Translations under genes and position numbers: made by a program
Notes under the pieces: model-generated
Database searches by the model: none
Seen by the model: the letters and a program-made list of their open reading frames with translations, nothing else
Told to the model about the DNA's origin: nothing
Assembly (NCBI RefSeq): GCF_000735695.2
Contig: NZ_JASZ02000011.1
Location: 1-64,000 of the forward strand
DNA: 64,000 bases
Origin: Kaistella haifensis DSM 19056
GTDB lineage: Bacteria > Bacteroidota > Bacteroidia > Flavobacteriales > Weeksellaceae
Direction: 5' to 3'
Shown here: positions 1 to 8,106 of the stretch, in pieces
Position numbering within the stretch: position 1 is the stretch's first letter
How the letters are laid out: each line of letters opens with the position of its first letter

Positions 1-225
<225 letters not shown>

Positions 226-330
226 TTAAAGCTCTAATATACAAATTCTTGCAATAAAAAACAAGCTATTTTAAACCCAAAATACTAATAATCAGTAAAT
301 TATAAGTGGTTTAAGGAGAGACTATATAGA

Positions 331-365
331 AAAGGGTTGTTGGTTTTCCAGCAGCCCTTTTTTTT
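331..365 (+). terminator. Strong intrinsic terminator with no obvious gene upstream
   Basis: AAAGGGTTGTTGG (331-343) pairs with CCAGCAGCCCTTT (348-360) over 13 bp, with two G-T wobbles and a TTTT loop, followed by a T tract to 365. No plus-strand gene lies in front of it inside the window, so it may belong to a transcription unit interrupted by the neighbouring insertion sequence. Confidence 0.7.
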
Positions 366-587
366 AAAATATTGTTGATAATATTTAAATTTTCAAAGTA
401 ATATATTGGGATTATCTTCCATATTTATAATCAAGATAAAATTGAGTTAAAATTTATTTATTTGATATTCAGCATTAAAATATCATTTTGAGAAAATACT
501 TTGTAGATAATTTTGGTATGTCAAAAATATTATATTTCTTTGCCTTGTTCTAATGCTTTCAGCAGCTGAAGAATAAATTTTTTTTCA

Positions 588-728
588 TCATTTGTATTTA
601 TCCACCGGAGTCATCTGGTGGATTTTTTCTTTTCTGAATTTCAGCTCAGCTAGAGCCGGTAAATGATCCGATGGATTCAGGAGATTTTCACGTCTGTTAT
701 TAATGTTGAGAATGGTTTCATTAATGAT
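588..728 (-). pseudogene. C-terminal remnant of an endonuclease/exonuclease/phosphatase-family gene
   Basis: An open minus-strand stretch of 46 codons (stop at 588-590, bounded upstream by an in-frame TAA) reads INNRRENLLNPSDHLPALAE followed by LKF. The NPSDHLP block is the hallmark C-terminal Asp-His motif of the endonuclease/exonuclease/phosphatase superfamily. There is no start codon and no upstream catalytic region, so this is the tail of a lost gene. Together with the adjacent insertion sequence it suggests local deletion or rearrangement. The fragment is short, so confidence is moderate. Confidence 0.5.
600..628 (+). terminator. Intrinsic terminator hairpin inside the nuclease-gene remnant
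   Basis: ATCCACCGGA (600-609) pairs with TCTGGTGGAT (614-623) over 10 bp around a GTCA loop, followed by a T run to 628. It overlaps the last codons of the minus-strand remnant, so it may originally have ended a convergent plus-strand unit. I see no intact gene between 214 and 861. Confidence 0.6.
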
Positions 729-816
729 TTAAATGAGCATTAAACTTTAAAAAATGCTTTATCCTTCGATTATATTTCTCTGGCGCGGAAAAATAGAGCA
801 ATTCAATAAGTTTCCG

Positions 817-824
817 TACTTTTG
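817..824 (+). promoter_or_regulatory. Bacteroidota -7 promoter element of the ABC-F gene
   Basis: TACTTTTG fits the Bacteroidota sigma-A consensus TAnnTTTG and lies 37 nt before the chosen ABC-F start codon at 862. It also argues against the longer reading frame that opens at 754, because that start would lie upstream of the promoter. Confidence 0.6.
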
Positions 825-861
825 CCCCTCGAAAATACTCATTTCTAATTGCTTAAAATAT

Positions 862-2784
862 ATGTTGTCAGTTCAAGGCTTAGGTCTTCATCACTCAGGG
901 AATTATCTTTTTCAAAACGTCAATTTCACCATTAAAAAAGATGATAAAATTGGTCTCGTTGGTAAAAACGGAGCTGGAAAATCTACTTTGCTGAAAATGC
1001 TTACCGGAGAAATCAATTTCTACGAAGGAAACATCGTTCCTGAAGGAAATATCACCATCGGATTTCTAAAACAAGACTTAGATTTCGTGAAAGGACGTAC
1101 CGTTTGGGATGAAACTTTGCAGGCTTTTGAGCAAATTAATGCCATGAAAAACGAACTCGATGAGGTGAATCATCAATTGGTGACCAGAACCGATTACGAG
1201 AGCGATTTTTACGAAAATTTGATCCACAGAATGACCGAACTGAATGATCTTTTGATGCATCATGACGCTTATAATTTGGAAGGTGATGTAGAAAAAGTAT
1301 TGCTCGGCCTTGGTTTTAAAGCTGATGATTTCAATAAAATTACCGACGAGTTTTCAGGAGGTTGGCGTATGAGAATTGAATTGGCTAAACTACTTCTTCA
1401 GAAAAACGATTTGATGCTTCTGGATGAGCCAACCAACCACCTCGATATGGAATCCATCATTTGGTTGGAAGAATTTCTGAAGGATTACCCCGGCGCAATC
1501 GTTTTGGTGAGTCACGATAAGCAATTTATGACCTCGGTTTGTAACCGAACTTTCGACATTAATAATAAAAAAGTCGACGATTATAAAGCCAATTATACCA
1601 AATATTTGGAACTGAGCAAAGAACGTAAAGAAAAATTAACACAAGCTAAGAAAAACCAAGATGCCGAAATCAAACAGATGGAGGATAACATCAATCGGTT
1701 CCGGGCAAGCGCTACGAAAGCTTCTTTTGCGCAGTCTTTAATTAAAAAACTCGATAAAATTGAGCGAATAGAAATCGACAATGAAGATGTTTCGAAGTTC
1801 AATATTCGTTTTGTGCAGTCTATTGTTCCGGGGAAAGTAATTTTCGAGGCCAAAAATCTTGGAAAATCTTATGGAAATAAGCAGGTTTTCGATAAAGTTG
1901 ATTTCTTTGTAGAACGTGGAGATAGAATCGCGTTGTTGGGACAAAACGGACAGGGAAAAACCACATTGGCAAAAATCCTTGCCGGCGAAATTAAAGATTA
2001 TTCCGGCCAGTGGGAATTAGGACATAACGTGAATATTGGCTATTTTGCCCAAAACCAGGAAGAAGTTCTAACGCCGAACAAAACAGTTTTGGAAGAAGCT
2101 GAAGATGCGGCAACTGAAGAGACGCGCCCGCGAGTAAGAGATTTGCTCGGAAGTTTCCTTTTCCAAGGCGAGGATGTTCAGAAAAAAACCAAAGTGCTTT
2201 CCGGAGGGGAAAGAAACCGTTTGGCTTTGTGTAAACTCTTGCTGCGTCCGTTCAACACCTTGATTATGGATGAGCCGACGAACCACCTAGATATTCAATC
2301 CAAGGAAATCATTAAACTGGCTTTGCAGAAATTCGAAGGAACGCTGATTGTGATTTCCCACGACAGGGAATTTTTACAAGGTTTAACCGATAAAATATTC
2401 GAATTCCGCGATGGAAGAATGAAGGAATTCCTCGGCGATGTGAATGAATATTTGGAATTCAGACAAAAGGAAAGCATCCGCGAGGTTTCCGCTGAAAAAT
2501 CGAAATTGCAGGAAATGCGAAATGAGCCAGTTGTAGAAAAAATCGTAGAAAAACCGGTTGAAAAGAAACCTGTCATCGTTTCCAAAGATCAAAAAAATAT
2601 ACAGAATAAAATTAAGAAAATCGAAGAGAAAATCTCGGAACTGGAAGTGAAAATCGAAGAAATGGAAGCTGGTTTTGCCAAAGAAAATCCTTCTGAAGAA
2701 ACTTTAGAAATATACAAAGCAAAAAAAGAAGAACTAGATTTGGCATTGCAGGAATGGGAATTCCTCGGAACTCAGCTGGATTAA
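862..2784 (+). CDS. ABC-F family ATPase (Uup/EttA-like ribosome-associated protein)
   Basis: A soluble 640-residue protein with two ABC nucleotide-binding domains and no membrane segments. The first Walker A is GKNGAGKS near residue 34, with signature FSGGWRMR and Walker B LMLLDEPTNHLD. The second half has GQNGQGKT, LSGGERNR and LIMDEPTNHLD. The two domains are joined by a charged helical linker, and the C-terminus is a Lys/Glu-rich coiled coil as in Uup. ABC-F proteins act on the ribosomal E site or in DNA/ribosome maintenance. The open frame extends upstream to 754, but the ATG at 862 puts the first domain at the usual position and lies behind a promoter element. Which subfamily it belongs to cannot be told from sequence alone. 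Confidence 0.93.
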   Translation: MLSVQGLGLHHSGNYLFQNVNFTIKKDDKIGLVGKNGAGKSTLLKMLTGEINFYEGNIVPEGNITIGFLKQDLDFVKGRTVWDETLQAFEQINAMKNELDEVNHQLVTRTDYESDFYENLIHRMTELNDLLMHHDAYNLEGDVEKVLLGLGFKADDFNKITDEFSGGWRMRIELAKLLLQKNDLMLLDEPTNHLDMESIIWLEEFLKDYPGAIVLVSHDKQFMTSVCNRTFDINNKKVDDYKANYTKYLELSKERKEKLTQAKKNQDAEIKQMEDNINRFRASATKASFAQSLIKKLDKIERIEIDNEDVSKFNIRFVQSIVPGKVIFEAKNLGKSYGNKQVFDKVDFFVERGDRIALLGQNGQGKTTLAKILAGEIKDYSGQWELGHNVNIGYFAQNQEEVLTPNKTVLEEAEDAATEETRPRVRDLLGSFLFQGEDVQKKTKVLSGGERNRLALCKLLLRPFNTLIMDEPTNHLDIQSKEIIKLALQKFEGTLIVISHDREFLQGLTDKIFEFRDGRMKEFLGDVNEYLEFRQKESIREVSAEKSKLQEMRNEPVVEKIVEKPVEKKPVIVSKDQKNIQNKIKKIEEKISELEVKIEEMEAGFAKENPSEETLEIYKAKKEELDLALQEWEFLGTQLD

Positions 2785-2810
2785 GAATATTTAAAATTCA
2801 AAATATAAAG

Positions 2811-2838
2811 TCACCGAAAAAACTCGGTGATTTTTTTT
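2811..2838 (+). terminator. Intrinsic terminator after the ABC-F gene
   Basis: TCACCGA (2811-2817) pairs with TCGGTGA (2824-2830) and is followed by eight T. Confidence 0.85.
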
Positions 2839-2896
2839 GTTTCAAGAAGATGATAAAACTTCGGTTCGGCAACTTCCTCTTCCGGCTAAAAATCGC

Positions 2897-2904
2897 TATA
2901 TTTG
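2897..2904 (+). promoter_or_regulatory. -7 promoter element of the HMG-CoA reductase gene
   Basis: TATATTTG, a perfect TAnnTTTG match, ends 18 nt before the ATG at 2923. This implies a leader of roughly a dozen nucleotides and rules out a start at the TTG (2902) inside the promoter. Confidence 0.7.
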
Positions 2905-2922
2905 GGACTTAATCAAATTGCT

Positions 2923-4251
2923 ATGACACACAAACCGGTAGAAGGTTTTTCTAAGCTATCAAAACAAGGAAAAATTGATTGGATTGTCAACGAATATTTA
3001 GAAGGAGACCAATCTTACGAACACGTACTCAAACAATACTGGAACGAAAATCCGGAACTACAGAAACTCCATGATGAGTTTTCCGAGAACACCATTTCCA
3101 ATTTCTATATGCCTTACGGAATTGCTCCGAATTTCCTTATCGATGGAAAATTGCTCGCGTTGCCAATGGCGGTAGAAGAAAGTTCGGTGGTAGCAGCAGC
3201 ATCGAAATCTGCGAAATTCTGGATCGACAAAGGCGGTTTTAAAACGACCATTATCAACACTAAAAAACTGGGTCACACCCATTTTATTTTAGAGGTGGAA
3301 CCTCATAAAGTGCTTCATTTTTTTAACTTTAAATTAAAGAAAAAGCTTTTTGAAGCTACCGAGGAAATTACCAAAAACATGCGCAATCGCGGCGGCGGAA
3401 TTCTCAATATCCGATTGATCGACAAAACGGCCGATATGGAAAATTATTTCCAACTGAAGGCTAGTTTCGATACGGTGGATTCCATGGGTGCCAATTTCAT
3501 CAATTCTTGTTTGGAGCAGTTCGGAAAGACTTTAAAAGAGGAAGTTTCGAAAGAAGAAACCTTTACACAGGAAGAAAAAGATTCTTTGCAAATTGTGATG
3601 AATATTTTGTCAAACTTCACTCCAGATTGTATTGTGAGAGCTGAAGTTTCTTGTAAAATTGAAGACTTGAACGATGACAGCGGAATTACCAATGAAGAAT
3701 TTGCAACTAAATTCAAACGCGCCGTAACCATTGCTGAAATTGAACCATTCCGCGCAACGACCCATAACAAAGGAATTATGAACGGGGTTGATGCAGTGGT
3801 GATCGCGACCGGAAACGATTTCCGGGCGACCGAAGCTTGTGCGCATGCGTACGCAGCAAAGGACGGAAAATACAGCAGTTTGACGCATTGTACCATCGAT
3901 AACGGGATTTTTAGGTTTTGGATTGATCTACCGATTTCAGTTGGTGTTGTAGGTGGTTTGACGAATCTTCATCCGCTGGTTAAATTTTCTTTGGCGCTTT
4001 TAGGAAAGCCTTCCGCTCAGGAGCTCATGAGTATTTTGGCGGTATCCGGATTGGCTCAGAATTTTGCTGCACTTCGATCTTTGGTGACTACAGGAATCCA
4101 AAAAGGACATATGAAAATGCATCTTCTGAATATCCTGAATCAATTGGGCGCAACGGAGGAAGAGAAAAATCATTTTGTGACCTATTTTAAAGACAAAACC
4201 GTGTCGCATCACGAAGTAATCAATGAATTTAATCATTTAAGAAATAAATAA
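2923..4251 (+). CDS. mvaA: Hydroxymethylglutaryl-CoA reductase, class II type
   Basis: A 442-residue soluble enzyme converting HMG-CoA to mevalonate (or the reverse). The segment ENTISNFYMPYGIAPNF with the following LPMAVEESSVVAAAS block is the class II HMG-CoA reductase substrate-binding region; DSMGAN is the dinucleotide-binding motif, and EACAHAYAAKDGKYSSL belongs to the conserved C-terminal half. There are no membrane spans, unlike eukaryotic class I enzymes. In Bacteroidota the enzyme is generally read as the committed step of the mevalonate route to isoprenoids, although the family is often labelled degradative. The ATG at 2923 is chosen because the frame upstream overlaps the promoter. 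The next genes follow with short spacing and could be co-transcribed. Confidence 0.92.
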   Translation: MTHKPVEGFSKLSKQGKIDWIVNEYLEGDQSYEHVLKQYWNENPELQKLHDEFSENTISNFYMPYGIAPNFLIDGKLLALPMAVEESSVVAAASKSAKFWIDKGGFKTTIINTKKLGHTHFILEVEPHKVLHFFNFKLKKKLFEATEEITKNMRNRGGGILNIRLIDKTADMENYFQLKASFDTVDSMGANFINSCLEQFGKTLKEEVSKEETFTQEEKDSLQIVMNILSNFTPDCIVRAEVSCKIEDLNDDSGITNEEFATKFKRAVTIAEIEPFRATTHNKGIMNGVDAVVIATGNDFRATEACAHAYAAKDGKYSSLTHCTIDNGIFRFWIDLPISVGVVGGLTNLHPLVKFSLALLGKPSAQELMSILAVSGLAQNFAALRSLVTTGIQKGHMKMHLLNILNQLGATEEEKNHFVTYFKDKTVSHHEVINEFNHLRNK

Positions 4252-4258
4252 TACAGAG

Positions 4259-4429
4259 ATGTTTCAACTATTTTTAGGGCTTTTGCTATTAATTTTCGGT
4301 ATATTTCTGAAACTTACTAAAGAGCAAGGATTTGCCAAATCAAAGCGGTTTTGGTGGATGTTTGTTTTAATTGGTATCTTGTGCATGGTGGCACAAATCT
4401 TTATCATGAATCAAAAAGGAGAATTATAA
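4259..4429 (+). CDS. Small two-span membrane protein, 56 aa, function unknown
   Basis: An ATG seven bases after the mvaA stop opens 56 codons ending one base before the next gene. The product starts MFQLFLGLLLLIFGIFLKLT, then a basic loop KEQGFAKSKR, then a second hydrophobic stretch WWMFVLIGILCMVAQIFI. Tight packing between two genes (gaps of 7 and 1 nt) and the clean two-helix hairpin pattern support a real gene. I do not recognise a family; the position suggests co-transcription with the DUF423 membrane protein. Confidence 0.7.
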   Translation: MFQLFLGLLLLIFGIFLKLTKEQGFAKSKRFWWMFVLIGILCMVAQIFIMNQKGEL

Positions 4430-4430
4430 T

Positions 4431-4817
4431 ATGAAGACATTTACATTAGTTGTCGGCGCGGTTTACGGACTGCTTTCCGTGATTTTAGGAGCGTTTGGAG
4501 CGCATGCTTTCAAGAAAATTTTATCGGTAGAAAGACTCGAAAGTTTCGAAACCGGCGTGAGATATCAAATGTATTCCGCGTTGTTTTTACTCATTGTGGG
4601 GTATATTTTAAAATTTGAAACGCCTGCGGAAAAGTGGATTTCTATTTTAATGATCGTTGGAACCTTCTTGTTTTCGGTCAGCATTTATTTCTTAAGTTTC
4701 AGCGAAGTTTGGAATGCCAATTTGAAATTTCTCGGTCCAATAACGCCACTTGGCGGACTTTTGATGATTATTTCTTGGGCAATGTTGATTTTTTATTTTT
4801 TAAAACATAAAATTTAA
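4431..4817 (+). CDS. DUF423 family membrane protein (YgdD-like)
   Basis: A 128-residue integral membrane protein with four predicted hydrophobic segments. The N-terminus GLLSVILGAFGAHAFK is the DUF423 signature; the ETGVRYQMYSALFLL segment and the C-terminal GPITPLGGLLMIISWAML segment match the family. No biochemical role is established for the family. It follows the 56-aa membrane protein with a 1-nt gap, so the two are probably translated from one message. Confidence 0.88.
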   Translation: MKTFTLVVGAVYGLLSVILGAFGAHAFKKILSVERLESFETGVRYQMYSALFLLIVGYILKFETPAEKWISILMIVGTFLFSVSIYFLSFSEVWNANLKFLGPITPLGGLLMIISWAMLIFYFLKHKI

Positions 4818-4831
4818 AATCACTTCCGAAA

Positions 4832-5092
4832 ATGTTCTTTTTCATCGCGGGAAATACCAAAAAATTAGTAGGACAGGAAACTCGGAAAATCAATAAAAAC
4901 GGGTTGATGGTGAATGCTGAGATTAAAATTTTCAAAAGCTACATTACCTTGTTTTTTATTCCGCTGATTCCGATTGGCAAATCGTACAGCATTTATATTC
5001 CGCATTCCGATGAGTATTATGAGAGCAATTATTTCTCGAAAATGCCGGATGAGTATTTGGAAATCTGCAAAGAAGCAGCAAGAAATTATTAA
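4832..5092 (+). CDS. Zinc-ribbon-family-like small protein lacking the cysteines
   Basis: An 86-residue protein. The opening MFFFIAGNTKK and central SYITLFFIPLIPIGKSYS closely resemble small zinc-ribbon proteins of Bacteroidota, which carry two CxxC pairs flanking that hydrophobic patch. Here the expected pairs are replaced (GQETRK near residue 15, YIPHSDEY near 56) and the only cysteine is near residue 80. Either this is a metal-free divergent member or a drifting copy. It lies 14 nt behind the DUF423 gene and ends 85 nt before sucC. The family assignment is from memory. Confidence 0.6.
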   Translation: MFFFIAGNTKKLVGQETRKINKNGLMVNAEIKIFKSYITLFFIPLIPIGKSYSIYIPHSDEYYESNYFSKMPDEYLEICKEAARNY

Positions 5093-5131
5093 AAAATGAT
5101 GGGTTCTGGCATCAGTCTTCCAACTTTTTCT

Positions 5132-5139
5132 TAAATTTG
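5132..5139 (+). promoter_or_regulatory. -7 promoter element of sucC
   Basis: TAAATTTG matches TAnnTTTG and sits 38 nt upstream of the sucC ATG, in the only gap in front of the gene. Confidence 0.6.
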
Positions 5140-5177
5140 TCAATCTTTTAAAAAAATAAAAATCTAATTAAAATATT

Positions 5178-6371
5178 ATGAATCTTCACGAGTATCAATC
5201 CAAAGAGATTTTAGCAAAATACGGCGTAAATATCCAGCGCGGTTTTGTAGCAAACAATGTGGATGAAGCAGTAGATGCGGCAAAAAAATTAAAAGAATTA
5301 ACCGGTGCAGAGGGTTGGGTAGTAAAAGCTCAGGTTCACGCAGGTGGACGTGGTAAAGGTGGAGGTGTAAAGTTTTCCCCAAACTTGGAGAAATTGAAGG
5401 AAAATGCACAAAACATCATTGGAATGCAGTTGGTAACGCCACAAACTTCCGCTGAGGGTAAAAAAGTAAACTTCGTTTTGGTTGCAGAAGATGTGTACTA
5501 TCCGGGACCATCTGAAACCAAAGAATTTTATGTTTCTATTCTTTTGGACAGAGCTTTAGGGAAAAATACTGTGGTATATTCTACCGAAGGAGGCATGGAT
5601 ATTGAGCACGTTGCTGAAGTAACTCCGCATTTAATTCATAAAGAAGTAATCGATCCGGCTTTCGGATTGCAAGGTTTCCAAGCGAGAAAAATCGCTTTCA
5701 ATCTTGGCTTATCAGGAAATGCTTTCAAAGAATTCACCAAATTCATCACCAATCTTTACAATGCTTACGTAGGAATTGATGCTTCACTTTTCGAAATCAA
5801 CCCGGTTTTGAAAACCTCTGATGATAAAATTATCGCTGTAGATGCAAAAGTTTCTTTAGATGACAACGCACTGTTCCGTCACAAAGATCTAGCAGAATTA
5901 AGAGATACCCGCGAAGAAGATCCTACCGATGTAGAAGCTGGTGAAGCTGGTCTTAACTTCGTAAAACTGGATGGTGACGTAGCTTGTATGGTAAATGGAG
6001 CTGGTTTGGCAATGGCAACCATGGATATCATTAAATTATCCGGCGGTAACCCTGCAAACTTCCTTGACGTAGGTGGAACTGCTGATGCGGAAAGAGTTCA
6101 GAAAGCTTTCGGAATCATTCTTAAAGATCCAAACGTAAAAGCAATTCTGATCAACATTTTCGGTGGTATCGTACGTTGCGACAGAGTAGCGCAAGGTGTG
6201 GTAGATGCTTACAAAGCAATGGGAAGTCTTCCTGTTCCTTTGATCGTTCGTCTTCAGGGAACCAACGCTGTTGAAGCTAAGCAATTGATCGATAATTCAG
6301 GTCTTCCAGTGCATTCAGCAATTACTTTGGAAGAAGCTGCCAACAAAGTAAAAGAAGTTTTAGGAAACTAA
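5178..6371 (+). CDS. sucC: Succinyl-CoA synthetase (ADP/GDP-forming) beta subunit
   Basis: A 397-residue protein of standard family length, starting MNLHEYQSKEILAKYGV. The N-terminal half is an ATP-grasp fold, with GWVVKAQVHAGGRGKGGGV as the nucleotide-binding glycine-rich loop and FEINPVL supplying acidic metal ligands. The C-terminal half is the CoA-ligase domain, with FLDVGGTADAERV and NIFGGIVRCDRVAQGV. With the alpha subunit SucD it makes ATP or GTP from succinyl-CoA in the TCA cycle. sucD is not adjacent here: a terminator follows directly, so the partner must be elsewhere, as is common in flavobacteria. Confidence 0.97.
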   Translation: MNLHEYQSKEILAKYGVNIQRGFVANNVDEAVDAAKKLKELTGAEGWVVKAQVHAGGRGKGGGVKFSPNLEKLKENAQNIIGMQLVTPQTSAEGKKVNFVLVAEDVYYPGPSETKEFYVSILLDRALGKNTVVYSTEGGMDIEHVAEVTPHLIHKEVIDPAFGLQGFQARKIAFNLGLSGNAFKEFTKFITNLYNAYVGIDASLFEINPVLKTSDDKIIAVDAKVSLDDNALFRHKDLAELRDTREEDPTDVEAGEAGLNFVKLDGDVACMVNGAGLAMATMDIIKLSGGNPANFLDVGGTADAERVQKAFGIILKDPNVKAILINIFGGIVRCDRVAQGVVDAYKAMGSLPVPLIVRLQGTNAVEAKQLIDNSGLPVHSAITLEEAANKVKEVLGN

Positions 6372-6390
6372 AATTTTCAAATAAATAAGA

Positions 6391-6424
6391 AATCCGCTCA
6401 ATTAATTTTGAACGGATTTTTTTG
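6391..6424 (+). terminator. Intrinsic terminator after sucC
   Basis: AATCCG (6391-6396) pairs with CGGATT (6413-6418), with inner pairing TCAA/TTGA, followed by a run of T. Confidence 0.8.
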
Positions 6425-6432
6425 TTTTTAGG

Positions 6433-6548
6433 AGCCGGGAACCTGCTTTCCGCTATATCTTTTTTGCCATTGCGAACTAGGTGAACAAACCTGTCGGAAA
6501 ATTCGGAAACGCAATGTCAAAAAAGGATGCCGCTTCAATCAGGGCTAG
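6433..6548. repeat. Chryseobacterium-type intergenic palindromic repeat, copy 1
   Basis: The ends of this element match those of a second copy at 18135-18212: left part CTGCTTTCCGCTATATC and right part CTTCAATCAGGGCTAG, versus CCGCTTTCCGTTGCAATC and CTACAATCGGGGCTAG. Between them is a long hairpin whose arms start CTTTTTTG (6459-6466) plus CATTGCG (6468-6474) and close with CGCAATG (6510-6516) plus CAAAAAAG (6518-6525). The loop differs from copy 2. It lies between sucC and the convergent yoeB gene and can act as a transcription barrier on both strands. Confidence 0.7.
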
Positions 6549-6566
6549 GGATTTGCGTAAAAAATT

Positions 6567-6824
6567 TCAGTCGTAATGAAACCTACATTTTGCGATTAGA
6601 ATTTCATTTTCCCCATATTTATAAATTAAGCGATGTTCATCATCAATCCTGCGTGACCAAAATCCTGAATATTTATGCTTCAGTGGTTCTGGTTTGCCAA
6701 TTCCTTCAAATGGGCTTCTTGAAATATCTTTTAATAAATCATTGATGCGTTTTAGTTTCTTTTTATCTGTTTTCTGCCAATAGAGATAATCTTCCCACGA
6801 TTCATCAACAAAGGTATATCTCAT
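6567..6824 (-). CDS. yoeB: Txe/YoeB family toxin (mRNA endoribonuclease)
   Basis: An 85-residue protein of typical RelE/YoeB size. It has the family start YTFVDESWEDYLYWQ, the central FEGIGKPEPLKHKYSGFWSR block, and the C-terminal CRFHYD that contains the catalytic His-Tyr pair. YoeB binds the ribosomal A site and cleaves mRNA during translation. The gene starts one base after the stop of the upstream antitoxin gene on the same strand, the standard antitoxin-first arrangement. The chain appears intact. Confidence 0.93.
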   Translation of the reverse strand: MRYTFVDESWEDYLYWQKTDKKKLKRINDLLKDISRSPFEGIGKPEPLKHKYSGFWSRRIDDEHRLIYKYGENEILIAKCRFHYD

Positions 6825-6825
6825 A

Positions 6826-7080
6826 TCATTCTTCTATTAAATTCTTAGAAAATGATTTTCCATTTTTCAGTTTTTCAATAGCAGAATCTAAACGCTGTTC
6901 GTTGGTTCTCGAAGACAATTCGTAATTGGTAGCCATAAGGGAATTATATTCTTCTAGAGACATTACAACAATTCCTGAATCTTTCCCACGATTAATAATT
7001 AGGGTTTCAAAATTTTTGGCCACCTTATCCAGATATGATTTTATGTCTTTCCTGAAATCTGAAACATTCGTAATAAGCAT
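6826..7080 (-). CDS. yefM: YefM/Phd family antitoxin
   Basis: An 84-residue antitoxin starting MLITNVSDFRKDIKSYLDKV, followed by ETLIINRGKDSGIVVMSLEEYNSL in two blocks, the typical Phd/YefM DNA-binding fold. An acidic/Asn-rich C-terminus (SFSKNLIEE) wraps the toxin in this family. The open frame reaches 7122, but the Met at 7080 gives the family-standard N-terminus and lies just behind the promoter/operator at 7095-7118. Together with yoeB it forms a type II toxin-antitoxin operon. Confidence 0.9.
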   Translation of the reverse strand: MLITNVSDFRKDIKSYLDKVAKNFETLIINRGKDSGIVVMSLEEYNSLMATNYELSSRTNEQRLDSAIEKLKNGKSFSKNLIEE

Positions 7081-7094
7081 AATTTGTATTTTAT

Positions 7095-7118
7095 TTTGTA
7101 CAAATATACGTACAAATA
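7095..7118 (-). promoter_or_regulatory. yefM-yoeB promoter overlapping a TGTACA-type operator
   Basis: On the minus strand TATATTTG (7108-7101) is a perfect -7 element for yefM. Overlapping it is the perfect palindrome TTTGTACAAA (7095-7104), whose core TGTACA is the known YefM-YoeB operator core in E. coli. A second half-site TACAAATA at 7111-7118 repeats the one at 7099-7106 with a 12-nt period. This is consistent with autorepression by the YefM-YoeB complex. Confidence 0.65.
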
Positions 7119-7158
7119 TCAAAATGAAACTATTTTTGTTGCGAATTCCCTTCTGTTT

Positions 7159-8022
7159 TTATTCAGCAGCAGTCCCGCTGTCAATCTGCGTCTGTGTTGC
7201 CAGCTGAATTCCGTTGTCATCAAGTTTTTTCTTGATTCTTAAAAGCGCCTCGCTCCGTACATGAGAAATTTTTTCGCCAGCTTTCATTTGGAATCTCGCT
7301 TCCAGATAAAAAATCCCGAAACTTTGTTTCAGAAAAATTACTTCTGCAGAATCTGTATTATCGGCAAAATCGAAAGTTTGGATTTCATCCAAGATCACCT
7401 TTTTGGCTTTTTCTAAATCCTCAGTATTAGGAATTTCTAAATCAATGAATACTTTTCTTTGCGACGACGCTGAAAAATTCATGAATGGCGCACTGAAAAT
7501 AAGCTGATTTGGGATATATACCTTCTTACCTTCATCAGTGATAACTTTAGTGGTCAGAAAACCAATGTCTTCAACTGTTCCGGAAATTCCCTTGATGGAA
7601 ACATAATCACCCACAGCAAATGCTTTATCGAAACTGATCAGCATCCCCGAAAACATTGATGAAACCAAATCTTTCAGCGCAACCCCGGCGATGACCCCCG
7701 CAACTCCCAAACTTCCTAGGAATTTCATTACAAAACCACCCAAGCCCATAATTTCAAAAGCGATAAATGCGCCCATTAAAATAATGAGGAATTTGAAAAC
7801 CCCGATCAGCGTGACGATTGAGTTGTTTTTGCTTTTCGGGAAAAGCCGGTGAAAAATCTTTACTGAAACTTTACTCAGATAAGAGCTCATCATCAGAATC
7901 AGAACAAAGACAATAATTCCTACAGCGATATTGGGTGTGGTTTCAGCGAATTTGGTGTACCAGCGTTCCAGAACGCGGTAAACGATATCAACGTATTTAA
8001 TTTTAGTTACATCTACTTCCAT
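7159..8022 (-). CDS. MscS-family small-conductance mechanosensitive channel
   Basis: A 287-residue inner-membrane protein. Three hydrophobic segments lie near residues 28-50, 68-95 and 105-130; the last (GSLGVAGVIAGVALKDLVSS) is the Gly/Ala-rich pore helix of MscS. A cytosolic beta domain follows (FAVGDYVSIKGISGTVEDIG), with the C-terminal alpha/beta domain after it. It opens under membrane tension to release osmolytes. Size matches E. coli MscS (286 aa). A -7 element lies only four bases in front of the ATG, so the transcript may be nearly leaderless. Confidence 0.93.
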   Translation of the reverse strand: MEVDVTKIKYVDIVYRVLERWYTKFAETTPNIAVGIIVFVLILMMSSYLSKVSVKIFHRLFPKSKNNSIVTLIGVFKFLIILMGAFIAFEIMGLGGFVMKFLGSLGVAGVIAGVALKDLVSSMFSGMLISFDKAFAVGDYVSIKGISGTVEDIGFLTTKVITDEGKKVYIPNQLIFSAPFMNFSASSQRKVFIDLEIPNTEDLEKAKKVILDEIQTFDFADNTDSAEVIFLKQSFGIFYLEARFQMKAGEKISHVRSEALLRIKKKLDDNGIQLATQTQIDSGTAAE

Positions 8023-8026
8023 AATT

Positions 8027-8034
8027 CAAATATA
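8027..8034 (-). promoter_or_regulatory. -7 promoter element immediately before the mscS-type gene
   Basis: TATATTTG on the minus strand ends four bases before the ATG at 8022. With transcription starting about 5-8 nt downstream of this box, the mRNA would begin at or next to the start codon. Confidence 0.55.
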
Positions 8035-8106
8035 TCTATTTTAAAAGGTTTTGACCAAACAAATTTCAGTCCAGATAATTGATAACGGAAAAACTTGAAA
8101 ATTCAT

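Noticed and set aside
754-861. N-terminal extension of the ABC-F protein
   Set aside because: The extension lies across the promoter box at 817-824 and precedes the normal N-terminus of the first ABC domain.
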